NCBI GenBank assembly: GCA_017435565.1
Contig: JAFSEU010000019.1
Location: 1 to 53,955, forward strand
DNA from: Oscillospiraceae bacterium
GTDB taxonomy: Bacteria > Bacillota > Clostridia > Oscillospirales > Ruminococcaceae
DNA length: 53,955 nucleotides
Reading direction: 5' to 3'
Positions 42,773 through 51,494 of the stretch are shown here, one piece after another. A program made the position numbers and the translations under genes. The notes under the pieces are model-generated. The model searched no databases and was not told where the DNA came from. It saw only the letters and a list, made by a program, of their open reading frames with translations. Position 1 is the first letter of the stretch. Every line of letters starts with the position of its first letter.

Positions 42773-43585
42773 TTATTCAAAGGTTAAAAATGTGTTTATG
42801 TACCAATCGGCAATCTTTGTGCCGTGAGTTGCGGCAATCGCAAGACCAATGCAAAGGTAAGGGCCGAACGCCATTTTTGATTCGCCGCTTTTCTTTTTGA
42901 TGATAACACCTACAATTGCGGCAAGTACAATGCCAAGCAAGGCGGCAACAACGATGGCTTTTGTTCCAAGAAGCAAGCCCCCTGCCGCCATTAAAACAAC
43001 GTCACCCATTCCCATTCCGCCTGTTATAAGTCCTAAAATAAGGAACGGAACGCTGATAATCAGTGCACCGATTATTCTTTCTTTAAGACTTGCGCCGTAT
43101 TCTCCTGTGAGGAAGAATGAAGGAATTGCAAGAAGTGCGGCGGCAATCAGCACTGAAAGATGCATTTCCTGGGTGTCATAGTCAATGAATGCAATGACAA
43201 TCAATACCGACATATAAAGGCAAAGTATGATGCAGTTGGCAAGAGATGCGTAATCAAATACAAGCTCAGCGATATCAACCTGCATAAATACCCACACATA
43301 AAGCAAAGCGTTGAGGCTTTCGACAAGAGGATATCTTCCGGAAATCTTTTCGCCGCAGCTGTGGCACTTTCCTTTAAGGAAAAGCCAGCTGAAAATCGGA
43401 ACAAGATCCCGTGCTCTTATTTTTTCACCGCAGGTCATGCAGTGAGATGAACGCTTTATGAGCGATTCGTTCTTTGGCAGTCTGTATATACAGACATTCA
43501 AAAAGCTGCCGATAATCATTCCGAAGCAAAAAACAATCAGATAAATAATAATGCACATGATAAGTTCGAGTACTTGGGTTGACAT
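42773..43585 (-). CDS. pilD: Prepilin peptidase
   Basis: Aspartic membrane protease and N-methylase of 270 residues that cuts the leader after Gly and methylates the new N-terminus. Zinc-binding Cys49, 52, 74, 77 (HCMTCG and KCHSCG) lie in the cytosolic loop; catalytic Asp in FIDYD (135) and GMGD (195). Eight or so membrane segments. It processes the three LKG-type substrates encoded nearby. It is inverted relative to the pilus genes and has its own promoter. AGGAGG is upstream. Confidence 0.95.
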   Translation of the reverse strand: MSTQVLELIMCIIIYLIVFCFGMIIGSFLNVCIYRLPKNESLIKRSSHCMTCGEKIRARDLVPIFSWLFLKGKCHSCGEKISGRYPLVESLNALLYVWVFMQVDIAELVFDYASLANCIILCLYMSVLIVIAFIDYDTQEMHLSVLIAAALLAIPSFFLTGEYGASLKERIIGALIISVPFLILGLITGGMGMGDVVLMAAGGLLLGTKAIVVAALLGIVLAAIVGVIIKKKSGESKMAFGPYLCIGLAIAATHGTKIADWYINTFLTFE

Positions 43586-43615
43586 TGATTTTAACCTCCT
43601 GAAGTTTCTTTACTT

Positions 43616-43644
43616 ATCATAGCATAATATATCGCAATTTTCAA
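43616..43644 (-). promoter_or_regulatory. Promoter of pilD
   Basis: On the minus strand TTGAAA (43639-43644) and TATGAT (43616-43621) with 17 bases between them. Confidence 0.65.
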
Positions 43645-43672
43645 GAAAATTTTATAAACGGAGGTAAATTCC

Positions 43673-45355
43673 ATGAAAAATGCACGTATTGGCGACTATC
43701 TTGTAGAATATGGCCTGCTTAAGCCCGAGCAGCTTGAACACGTTCTGCAGATACAGCGCGAAGCACGCGAAAACGGTCAGGATAAGCAGTTTGGCGACAT
43801 TGTTGTTGAGCAGGGCTATGTAAGCGAAATCAACTTTGCTAAAGCTCTGGCTGCAAAGCTGCACGTTCCTTATGTTGATCTTGCAACATATGAGTTTGAT
43901 CCCGAAACAGTAAGAAAGATTCCTGAGCACGTTGCAAAGAAATATGCTGTTATTGCTATTCAGCTTCAGGGAAAGAGACTTACAGTTGCAACTGATGACC
44001 CTATCGACTTTGAAAAGCTTGAGGACGTTAAGGTTCTTACAGGTTATGACTGTAACCCCGTTCTGGCAACAAGGTCTGCAATTGACAAGGCTATCGGTAA
44101 GAACTATCAGATGGATACAGTATCGAGCGTTCTTGATGACGTTCAGGCACTTGCAGGTGCAAGTGATTCTGATGACGACGGTTCGGCAGAGCGTGTTGAA
44201 AGCGCACCTATCGTTCGTCTTGCTACAACAATTGTAGAAAACTCATATCGTGCAGACGCAACGGATATTCATATTGAGCCGTTTGCTTCCTATACAAGAA
44301 TCAGAATCAGAGTTAACGGCGACCTTATCGAACTGATGAACGTTTCTTCACAGGTTCACAGTGCACTTGTTACTCGTTTGAAAATTGTAAGCGGTATGAA
44401 TATCGCTGAAAAGCGTGTGCCTCAGGACGGACGTTTCACACAGGTTGTTGACGGCAAGACTCTTGACGTCCGTGTATCTTCGCTTCCTATGGTTCACGGT
44501 GAAAAGATAGTTATTCGTATTCTTGCCGGTGATAACATCGCTTTGAGAAAGATCACTGAGCTTGGTATGAGTGATTATAACTACGAAAAATTTGCTTCTA
44601 TGATCAAGTGTCCTAACGGCGTTGTGCTTGTTACAGGACCTACAGGTTCCGGTAAAACAACAACACTTTACGCAGCTCTCGGTGAGGTTGCAAAGCCTTA
44701 TGTTAACGTTGTAACTGTTGAGGACCCTGTCGAAAAGAGAATCGATGGCATAAACCAGTGTCAGATTAACGCCAAGGCAGGTATGACCTTTGCCGCAGCT
44801 CTCCGTTCTATCCTCCGTCAGGACCCTGATATCGTAATGATCGGTGAGATGCGTGATAGCGAAACTGCTGAAATCGGCATCCGTGCCGCTATCACGGGTC
44901 ACTTGGTTTTCTCCACACTTCATACAAACGACGCTGCTTCAACAATCACTCGTCTTGTGGATATGGGTATTCCTTCATACATGGTTGCAACATCACTTAT
45001 CGGCGTTGTTGCTCAGCGACTTGTTAAGGTTCTTTGCCCTAAGTGCAGAAAGCCCAGATATTCAGATGATGAAGAAAACAAATTGATGAGTATCGAAGAG
45101 CCTGTTGCTATTTATGAAGCAGTAGGCTGCCCTGAGTGCAACAACACTGGCTATAAGGGAAGAACAGCTATTCACGAAATTATTCACTGCACACCCGCTA
45201 TGAGCGCTTTGATTGCAGATGGCGGTAATATGGAACAGATTTCACAGCTTGCAAAAACTCAGGGAACAAAGCTTTTGCGTGACAACGTTTCGGAAAAGGT
45301 TATGGCTGGCGAAACTACGATTGATGAGCTCGTAAGAGTTACATATTCAGTATAA
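43673..45355 (+). CDS. pilB: Type IV pilus extension ATPase PilB
   Basis: A 560-residue GspE/PilB ATPase that powers pilus extension from the cytosol. An N-terminal GspE_N/MshEN domain (1 to about 150; start RIGDYLVEYGLL) precedes the ATPase core with Walker A GPTGSGKT (322-329), Asp box, Walker B MIGEMRD and the His box. A zinc site of four cysteines (CPKC and CPEC, about 458-485) is typical of PilB. GGAGG precedes the ATG. Followed by pilT 30 bases on. Confidence 0.97.
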   Translation: MKNARIGDYLVEYGLLKPEQLEHVLQIQREARENGQDKQFGDIVVEQGYVSEINFAKALAAKLHVPYVDLATYEFDPETVRKIPEHVAKKYAVIAIQLQGKRLTVATDDPIDFEKLEDVKVLTGYDCNPVLATRSAIDKAIGKNYQMDTVSSVLDDVQALAGASDSDDDGSAERVESAPIVRLATTIVENSYRADATDIHIEPFASYTRIRIRVNGDLIELMNVSSQVHSALVTRLKIVSGMNIAEKRVPQDGRFTQVVDGKTLDVRVSSLPMVHGEKIVIRILAGDNIALRKITELGMSDYNYEKFASMIKCPNGVVLVTGPTGSGKTTTLYAALGEVAKPYVNVVTVEDPVEKRIDGINQCQINAKAGMTFAAALRSILRQDPDIVMIGEMRDSETAEIGIRAAITGHLVFSTLHTNDAASTITRLVDMGIPSYMVATSLIGVVAQRLVKVLCPKCRKPRYSDDEENKLMSIEEPVAIYEAVGCPECNNTGYKGRTAIHEIIHCTPAMSALIADGGNMEQISQLAKTQGTKLLRDNVSEKVMAGETTIDELVRVTYSV

Positions 45356-45385
45356 CAGTAAAATTTCAGATACGGAGGAAAATCA

Positions 45386-46501
45386 ATGGATTACGGTTAC
45401 AATCCTTATGAATCGCTTCAGAGCGAAGGCGTTATCGAGATAAACGAAATTCTTGATAAGGCAAGAAAAATCGGTTGTTCTGACTTGCATTTCACAGTTG
45501 GAAGAGGACCTATTGTTCGTCTTCACGGTCAATTGCGTCAGATGGGTGAATATCCTGTAATGACCGACGGTGAGATTATGCACATAATCGACCAGATTAC
45601 CAATGAAGAACAGCGTGCACAGTATAAAAAGATTATTGACACGGACTTTTCGTTCACCACAAAAAAAGGCTTCAGACACAGATGTAACATCTATCATCAG
45701 AGCGGACACCCTGCAGTAGCTATTCGTTTGCTCAGAAATGATATTCCTACTCTTGAGGATTTGTTCCTGCCGCCCATTCTGGCTGAATTTGCAATGCGTC
45801 CCCGTGGACTTGTTCTTGTAACAGGACCTACCGGTTCCGGTAAGTCAACAACTCTTGCGGGTATGATCGACTTTGTAAATGTCAATAAATCAGCACATAT
45901 CATCACAATTGAAGACCCTATCGAGTATGTTCACCAGCATAAGCGCTGTATGGTAAACCAGAGAGAAATCGGACAGGACGTCGGCGACTTTGCGCTCGCA
46001 CTCAGAGCTGCACTTCGTGAGGACCCTGACGTTATCCTCGTAGGTGAGATGCGTGACCTTGAGACAATTACCGCTGCTGTAACTGCCGCTGAAACAGGTC
46101 ACCTTGTAATGTCCACACTTCATACAACATCTGCAGCAGATACTATCAACCGTATCATCGACGTTTACCCCGAGCATCAGCAGAGACAGATCAGAACTCA
46201 GCTTGCCAACACCCTTGTTGGTATCATCGCTCAGACTCTTCTTCCCAAGGCTGACGGCACAGGCCGTATTGCCGCACTTGAGATTCTTACTTGTACTGAC
46301 GCTGTTTCGGCGATGGTTCGTGATGATAAGGTTCACCTTATCCATTCCGCAATTCAGACAGGTAAGGCACACGGTATGATGTGTCTTGACCAGGAGCTTG
46401 CACGTCTTGCAAAAACAGGCATTGTCAAGGAAGTTGACGCTCTTGAGCGTTGCCACGATAAGGAAGAATTCTATCGTTACTTCAATGCAGATGATTTTTA
46501 A
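45386..46501 (+). CDS. pilT: Type IV pilus retraction ATPase PilT
   Basis: A 371-residue hexameric ATPase that depolymerises the pilus, allowing twitching. Walker A GPTGSGKS (147-154), ILVGEMRDLET, and the PilT-specific AIRALIRE-like region near KVHLIHSAIQTGK. It lacks the PilB N-terminal domain and zinc site. GGAGG upstream. Presence of both ATPases argues for a dynamic pilus. A terminator follows at 46532. Confidence 0.96.
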   Translation: MDYGYNPYESLQSEGVIEINEILDKARKIGCSDLHFTVGRGPIVRLHGQLRQMGEYPVMTDGEIMHIIDQITNEEQRAQYKKIIDTDFSFTTKKGFRHRCNIYHQSGHPAVAIRLLRNDIPTLEDLFLPPILAEFAMRPRGLVLVTGPTGSGKSTTLAGMIDFVNVNKSAHIITIEDPIEYVHQHKRCMVNQREIGQDVGDFALALRAALREDPDVILVGEMRDLETITAAVTAAETGHLVMSTLHTTSAADTINRIIDVYPEHQQRQIRTQLANTLVGIIAQTLLPKADGTGRIAALEILTCTDAVSAMVRDDKVHLIHSAIQTGKAHGMMCLDQELARLAKTGIVKEVDALERCHDKEEFYRYFNADDF

Positions 46502-46531
46502 TCCCATATAACATATAAAAATAAATAAGCA

Positions 46532-46566
46532 TAAAGCCCGGCTATAAAACAGTCGGGCTTTTGCTT
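46532..46566 (+). terminator. Terminator of the pilB-pilT operon
   Basis: AAAGCCCG and CGGGCTTT pair around a 13-base loop; then TTGCTT. Confidence 0.85.
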
Positions 46567-46595
46567 GAAAGAATAAGAAAAAGGAGAATTTATAA

Positions 46596-47306
46596 ATGAG
46601 TATCAAAGCGGTATTGTTTGATATGGACGGTACACTTCTGCCGGTCGATTATGATGTTTTTGTCAAGACATATTTCGGGCTGCTTGCGCAGCATATGACA
46701 AAATTCGGTTATCAGCCGCAGGAGTATGTAGAATCTGTATGGTCGGGCACGAAAGCTATGATAAAAAATGACGGCACAAAAACCAATTCGCAGGCATTCT
46801 GGGATGAATACGCCCGCATTTACGGAGAAAATGCAAGGCAGGACGAAACGGTGCTTAATGAGTTTTATGTAACCGATTTTGACAAAGTAAGGTCAGTCTG
46901 TGGCGAAAACCCTAAGGCGGCTATAGCTGTCAGGGAAATGCAGAAACTGGGGTTGAGCTGTGTTCTGGCAACAAACCCGCTTTTTCCCGAGTGTGCTACA
47001 ATTTCAAGAATGCGTTGGGTTGGGCTTGAGCCGAGCGATTTCGTTCATTATACTACATATGAAAATTCAAGCTTTGCAAAGCCTAGTATAGGATATTATA
47101 AAGGCATAGTCGAAAAGCTCGGGCTTGATGCTTCCGAATGTCTTATGGTCGGAAATGATGTTGATGATGATATGGTGCCGCAGAGCATCGGAATGAAGGT
47201 TTTTCTCCTTACCGATTTTCTTATCAATGAGGGAAATAAGGATATTTCGATTTACCCTAACGGAAGCTTTGATGACCTTATAAATTATGTGAAAGCAAAT
47301 ATCTGA
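46596..47306 (+). CDS. HAD-family hydrolase
   Basis: A 236-residue phosphatase-like protein. Motif I is FDMDGTLLP with both catalytic aspartates, motif II is in LATNP, and motif IV is GNDVDDDM. The helical cap lies between motifs I and II (C1 type). Substrate not predictable. AAGGAG lies upstream and a terminator follows at 47317; it is a single gene between the pilus and the cohesin lipoprotein. Confidence 0.9.
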   Translation: MSIKAVLFDMDGTLLPVDYDVFVKTYFGLLAQHMTKFGYQPQEYVESVWSGTKAMIKNDGTKTNSQAFWDEYARIYGENARQDETVLNEFYVTDFDKVRSVCGENPKAAIAVREMQKLGLSCVLATNPLFPECATISRMRWVGLEPSDFVHYTTYENSSFAKPSIGYYKGIVEKLGLDASECLMVGNDVDDDMVPQSIGMKVFLLTDFLINEGNKDISIYPNGSFDDLINYVKANI

Positions 47307-47316
47307 AATAAACAAG

Positions 47317-47351
47317 AAAAGCAGCTTCAGTAAAATTGAAGCTGCTTTTTA
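47317..47351. terminator. Bidirectional terminator
   Basis: AGCAGCTTCA / TGAAGCTGCT with a 6-base loop, T run on one side and A run on the other; it ends the HAD gene and the convergent lipoprotein gene. Confidence 0.9.
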
Positions 47352-47370
47352 TTGTAGTTAACCTGATTAG

Positions 47371-48351
47371 TTACGGGGTGTAGTTCAGATTTGTTGTCCA
47401 TATCCAGGAGTTTGAATTGATGATGCTACCCTTTTCGATTGATGTAAGCTCAAGACCTGATGCGTCATATTCGACTCTGAAGTCAAATGCTGAAACGCCG
47501 GTGTTATTCTTTATGTATATGGGAACTACAATCTGCTCACCGGCAAAGCCCTCGACGGAGCTGACATATATGATAGGGGTTCCGCCTGTGGGAACATCGG
47601 TCTGAATCGGACTTCCGACTGAAACACATCCGTTTGCCGTTGCAAATTCGCTTACCTCAAGGTCGATATTGGCTATCATAATATCGTATATGTTAACGGC
47701 ATATACGCCGTCGGCATCGTCTTTGACGTTAAACACAAGGTTGATGAACTCGCCGTCCTCCTTGGTGTCAATCAAATCCACAACAACGGACGAAAGTGCG
47801 CCGTATGCATAAGTACTGCCGCTGTCAGATCCACTGCTTTCCGAGTCTGATTCGCCCGAATCGGCAGAAGTAGTAGTGGTGGTCACGGCACCGGTTGATG
47901 TTGTGAGTATAGTTGTCGTAACAGTTTTTGAGGTCGTGGTAATTTTTTGGGTTTCGCTGTATGTATCGGTTTCTGCAGGGGTTTCAACAGGTGCAGTTGT
48001 TACGGCCTGCATTGTTGTCACCCAAATCGTCTGTGCCGAGGTGACAACCTCGCCTCTATCGTCGGTTACCGCCTCGCCGTTATCATCGGTTACGGTTACA
48101 TATGTGGTTTCGGGAATCTGTGTTATGATTACCGGCTGAACGGTGGTGATTGCGTTTCCCTCGTTGTCAGTTAAATTGTTTCCCTCGCTGTCGGTCATAG
48201 GGACATATACAACGCCTGTGGCAGTAGTCATTTCAGTTGAGGCAGGTGTGGTTTCGGCTGATGACGAATCTGCATTCCTGTTGCTGTTGCAACCGAAAGC
48301 TGCTGCCATAAGCGTAATCATTATAAATGATAAAACAGTTTTTCTGAACAT
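47371..48351 (-). CDS. Lipoprotein with Thr-rich linker and cohesin halves in swapped order
   Basis: A 326-residue lipoprotein: signal peptide with LMAAAFGC, lipid Cys21. Residues about 45-120 hold two copies of a TDxxGNxxTDxxGxxxT unit, then a Thr/Ser-rich linker (about 130-180). Residues 181-246 look like the C-terminal half of a cohesin (EFINLVFNVKDDADGVYAV, then NGCVSVG), and residues 258-326 look like its N-terminal half (SSVEGFAGEQIVVPIYI, AFDFRVEYDASGLEL). Together they make one module, permuted; the protein ends with a terminator just behind. ATG at 48351 has GGAG six bases upstream. A cohesin would bind dockerin-bearing enzymes at the surface. Confidence 0.75.
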   Translation of the reverse strand: MFRKTVLSFIMITLMAAAFGCNSNRNADSSSAETTPASTEMTTATGVVYVPMTDSEGNNLTDNEGNAITTVQPVIITQIPETTYVTVTDDNGEAVTDDRGEVVTSAQTIWVTTMQAVTTAPVETPAETDTYSETQKITTTSKTVTTTILTTSTGAVTTTTTSADSGESDSESSGSDSGSTYAYGALSSVVVDLIDTKEDGEFINLVFNVKDDADGVYAVNIYDIMIANIDLEVSEFATANGCVSVGSPIQTDVPTGGTPIIYVSSVEGFAGEQIVVPIYIKNNTGVSAFDFRVEYDASGLELTSIEKGSIINSNSWIWTTNLNYTP

Positions 48352-48373
48352 TGAAATCTCCAATCTTTGAATA

Positions 48374-48439
48374 TGAGGAAAGTGCATCAGCATTTTCCTC
48401 ATTTTTCTTCATTATACTACACGTTTTTCCAAAATGCAA
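48374..48439 (-). promoter_or_regulatory. Promoter and leader hairpin of the lipoprotein gene
   Basis: On the minus strand TTGCAT (48434-48439) and TATAAT (48411-48416) with 17 bases between. The leader then folds into a stem TGAGGAAA (48394-48401) with TTTCCTCA (48374-48381), with an inner TGC/GCA pair, 22 bases before the start codon. Confidence 0.65.
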
Positions 48440-48466
48440 TAGCAGTAAGCTATGCGGAAAATTTTA

Positions 48467-50071
48467 CTATCTGTCCCACTTGTCGCAAAGTGCTGTAATC
48501 TGGTCAGCAAATTTTGCCAGATCCTTGTTTGCACCGTCCCTGTTTTTCTCGATAACCGAAAGCAGTCGTTTGCCTGCCGCAAGAAGTCTGTCGAATACGG
48601 ACGAATGCTTGCGTGCTGCTGCCTTTTCAGATTTGGCAATACGGATTTTGTTGCCTTCCTGCAGGCACTCGTTCGACACGATATCGTATTCGGCACCACT
48701 GTAAGGAGCAACTGCCTCAATTCCCGTATTTTCTGTGATATACTGTGCGAATTCATCGCAAACCGTATCGGCACCGTGGTTGACATATACACGCGCAGGC
48801 TTCTTGCTCATTCCTTTTATCCAACCAAGCAGCATATCTCTGTCGGCGTGACCGCTTATGCCGTCAATTTCAAGAATCTGTGCATTTACCTGAACCTTTT
48901 CACCGAAGAGCTTTACGGTATCAGCACCGTTGACAAGCGCTCTGCCTAAAGTGCCTTCGGACTGATATCCGACGAACAGAATTGTGCTTTCACTTCTCCA
49001 GAGGTTGTGCTTTAGGTGGTGGCGAATACGTCCTGCGTCGCACATACCGCTTGCGGAAATGATGATCTTGGGTTTTTTGTCAAAGTTGATCATCTTTGAT
49101 TCGTCACTCGAAACAGCTGTTGTAAGCCCTTTGAACTGAATCGGATTGATACCTTTGTTGAGCAAATCCAATGTTTCGTCGTCAAAATAATCAGTAAGGT
49201 TTGAAGCGTAAATTTGGGTGGCTTCAACAGCAAGCGGACTATCGACATATACTTTGAAGCCATCGTGATTTTTTATTGCACCTTCATCTATAATCTGGCG
49301 CAGACAATAGAGGATTTCCTGTGTTCTGCCGACAGCAAACGAAGGAATTACAACGTTTCCGCCCTTGTCAAAGGTTTGCTGAATGATTCTCGTAAACTGC
49401 TCGACATATTCAGGCCTTTCACCGTGAAGTCTTGTTCCATAGGTGGATTCAACAACGACGATATCAGCGCCGTCAGGCGTTTGGGGATTTCTGATAAGAG
49501 GTCTGTCAACATTGCCGAGGTCACCCGAAAAGATAAGTGTTTTTGTTGTGCCGTTTTCGCAAATTGTGATTTCGATGCTTGCCGAGCCGAGAAGATGTCC
49601 TGCATCGATTAGCTTTATGGAAATGCCGTCGCAGATATCGATTCGCTGATTGTATCCGCAAGGGCAATAAAGCTCAAGTGCTTTTTGCGCGTCTTCAATT
49701 GTATATAAAGGTTCATAAAGCTCGCCGCCGCTGCGCTTTGCCTTGCGGTTGCGCCATTGCGCTTCAAATTCCTGAATATGTGCCGAGTCAAGCAGCATGA
49801 TTTTGCAAAGCTCGTGAGTTGCCCTTGTGGTATAAACCTTGCCTTCAAACCCAAGCTTTGTAATGTAGGGGATTCTGCCTGAATGGTCAATATGTGCGTG
49901 AGTCAAAAGAACATAATCAATATCCCTCGGCGATACCGGGATATCACAGTTTTCGTAAATGTTGCCGCCCTGCTCCATGCCACAGTCAACAAGAATGTTT
50001 TTGCCGCAAGCGTTGATGAGTGTGCACGAGCCTGTAACTTCGTGCGCTGCACCGATAAATGTAAGCTTCAT
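48467..50071 (-). CDS. Metallo-beta-lactamase-fold nuclease with beta-CASP domain
   Basis: A 534-residue zinc enzyme of the CPSF/beta-CASP group, which cuts RNA as an endonuclease or 5' exonuclease. Zinc ligands HAHIDHSG (about 57-64), AGHLLGS and SGDLGN; beta-CASP motifs EATQIYA, SASGMCDAGR and the C-terminal GHADRD. This matches the bacterial YmdB-independent 'MBL RNA-processing' family, not RNase J (which has other segments). ATG at 50071 has AAAGGGG 6-9 bases upstream. About 115 bases separate its stop from the next minus-strand start codon at 48351. Confidence 0.9.
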   Translation of the reverse strand: MKLTFIGAAHEVTGSCTLINACGKNILVDCGMEQGGNIYENCDIPVSPRDIDYVLLTHAHIDHSGRIPYITKLGFEGKVYTTRATHELCKIMLLDSAHIQEFEAQWRNRKAKRSGGELYEPLYTIEDAQKALELYCPCGYNQRIDICDGISIKLIDAGHLLGSASIEITICENGTTKTLIFSGDLGNVDRPLIRNPQTPDGADIVVVESTYGTRLHGERPEYVEQFTRIIQQTFDKGGNVVIPSFAVGRTQEILYCLRQIIDEGAIKNHDGFKVYVDSPLAVEATQIYASNLTDYFDDETLDLLNKGINPIQFKGLTTAVSSDESKMINFDKKPKIIISASGMCDAGRIRHHLKHNLWRSESTILFVGYQSEGTLGRALVNGADTVKLFGEKVQVNAQILEIDGISGHADRDMLLGWIKGMSKKPARVYVNHGADTVCDEFAQYITENTGIEAVAPYSGAEYDIVSNECLQEGNKIRIAKSEKAAARKHSSVFDRLLAAGKRLLSVIEKNRDGANKDLAKFADQITALCDKWDR

Positions 50072-50112
50072 AAAATACCCCTTTCCCATAAATGCCGCAA
50101 ATTTGTAACTAT

Positions 50113-50141
50113 ATTATATCACCATTTTTGATGATAATCAA
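50113..50141 (-). promoter_or_regulatory. Promoter of the beta-CASP gene
   Basis: On the minus strand TTGATT (50136-50141) and TATAAT (50113-50118), 17 bases apart. An inverted repeat TATCA/TGATA spans the spacer. Confidence 0.7.
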
Positions 50142-50244
50142 TAGAAAAAATGCAATATATCGGCTATTTGCTCTAAATTTGAAAGATTTTTTTCAAGTTG
50201 CTGTATAATATGGCAAAAATTGACCTAAGCTAAAAGAAAAATGC

Positions 50245-50273
50245 TTGACAAATGAAAGAAAAAAATATATAAT
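50245..50273 (+). promoter_or_regulatory. Promoter of the str operon
   Basis: TTGACA (50245-50250) and TATAAT (50268-50273) with a 17-base spacer: full consensus, fitting a strongly expressed ribosomal operon. Confidence 0.92.
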
Positions 50274-50340
50274 AATTAGGCGTGTTAATGGGGTAACTGT
50301 GCCCTGTTGATGCAAAAATATTTTATGAAAGGAGAAAAAT

Positions 50341-50763
50341 ATGCCAACCTTTAACCAGTTAGTTCGCAAGGGAAGACATGACCTCGTTGTTAAGTCCACA
50401 GCTCCCGCATTGCAGAAGGGTTACAACTCCAAGAAGAAGGTTATGATTGACCAGAGTTCACCTCAGAAGCGCGGCGTTTGCACAGCTGTTAAGACAAGCA
50501 CTCCTAAGAAGCCTAACTCCGCTATGAGAAAGATTGCAAGAGTAAGACTTACAAACGGAAACGAAGTTACAGCTTATATTCCCGGTATCGGCCACAATCT
50601 GCAGGAACACAGCGTTGTTCTTATCAGAGGCGGACGTGTTAAGGACCTTCCCGGTGTGCGTTATCACATCATCAGAGGAACACTTGACGCTCAGGGTGTA
50701 GCAAACAGAATGCAGGCTCGTTCAAAATACGGTGCTAAGCGTCCTAAGGCTGCAAAGAAGTAA
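50341..50763 (+). CDS. rpsL: 30S ribosomal protein S12
   Basis: Decoding-centre protein, 140 residues. [12 protein letters not shown] and [10 protein letters not shown] are conserved, with the roughly 14-residue insertion ([13 protein letters not shown]) seen in Gram-positive S12. The lysines that matter for streptomycin sensitivity are present in TPKKPNSA and RVKDLPG. AAAGGAGA is upstream. First gene of rpsL-rpsG-fusA-tuf. Confidence 0.98.
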   Translation: MPTFNQLVRKGRHDLVVKSTAPALQKGYNSKKKVMIDQSSPQKRGVCTAVKTSTPKKPNSAMRKIARVRLTNGNEVTAYIPGIGHNLQEHSVVLIRGGRVKDLPGVRYHIIRGTLDAQGVANRMQARSKYGAKRPKAAKK

Positions 50764-50960
50764 TTTATTAAAAGAAATTTATCCCCACAAAGATTTAATG
50801 TAGGGCTTATATACATTTGATATTATTTATAGATATATCAAGCGTTTGGCTTTCTGCATTGGTTTGTGACGGAGCTTCCGAGAATCCACCTTTGATTCCA
50901 TTAAGGATTTATCGGGAGAGCGAGTACCTATGATATCATTATATGAAGGAGGGAATCAAG
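50764..50960 (+). other. Long gap between rpsL and rpsG
   Basis: 197 bases without a gene. It contains no terminator with a T run; a GGAGCTTCC palindrome-like element (about 50872-50880) and several short AT inverted repeats are seen, followed by GAAGGAGG, the rpsG ribosome site. It may carry a structured leader or a weak promoter, but none is clear. Confidence 0.4.
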
Positions 50961-51431
50961 ATGCCAAGAAGAGGCAGAATCGCTAAGCGCGACGTTTTGG
51001 AAGATCCTATTTACGGTTCAAAGCTTGTTACAAGACTTATCAACAACATTATGCTTGACGGTAAAAAGGGTGTAGCTCAGAAAATAGTTTACGGTGCGTT
51101 TGAGATCGTTGGTGAAAAGTCCGGTAAGGAACCCTTGGAAGCATTCCAGGAGGCTATGAACAACATCATGCCCGAGCTCGAGGTTAAGGCTCGTCGTCTC
51201 GGTGGTGCAACATACCAGGTTCCGATGGAGGTTCGTCCCGCAAGAAGACAGACTCTCGGACTCAGATGGATCACAAAGTACGCAAGACTCAGAAATGAGA
51301 AGACTATGAAGGAGCGTCTTGCAGGTGAAATCCTTGATGCTATTAACGGCACAGGCGGCGCATGCAAGAAGCGTGATGACACACACAAGATGGCAGAAGC
51401 AAACAAGGCATTTGCTCACTACCGTTGGTAA
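50961..51431 (+). CDS. rpsG: 30S ribosomal protein S7
   Basis: 16S rRNA-binding protein of 156 residues, standard length. [13 protein letters not shown] and [17 protein letters not shown] are conserved family segments. ATG at 50961 follows AGGAGG by eight bases. Part of the str operon. Confidence 0.98.
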   Translation: MPRRGRIAKRDVLEDPIYGSKLVTRLINNIMLDGKKGVAQKIVYGAFEIVGEKSGKEPLEAFQEAMNNIMPELEVKARRLGGATYQVPMEVRPARRQTLGLRWITKYARLRNEKTMKERLAGEILDAINGTGGACKKRDDTHKMAEANKAFAHYRW

Positions 51432-51494
51432 TTCTTTCGGTTTTGGTTGCACAAATGCACCGACACGAATCGATTTTTTAAAGAGGTTTATATT

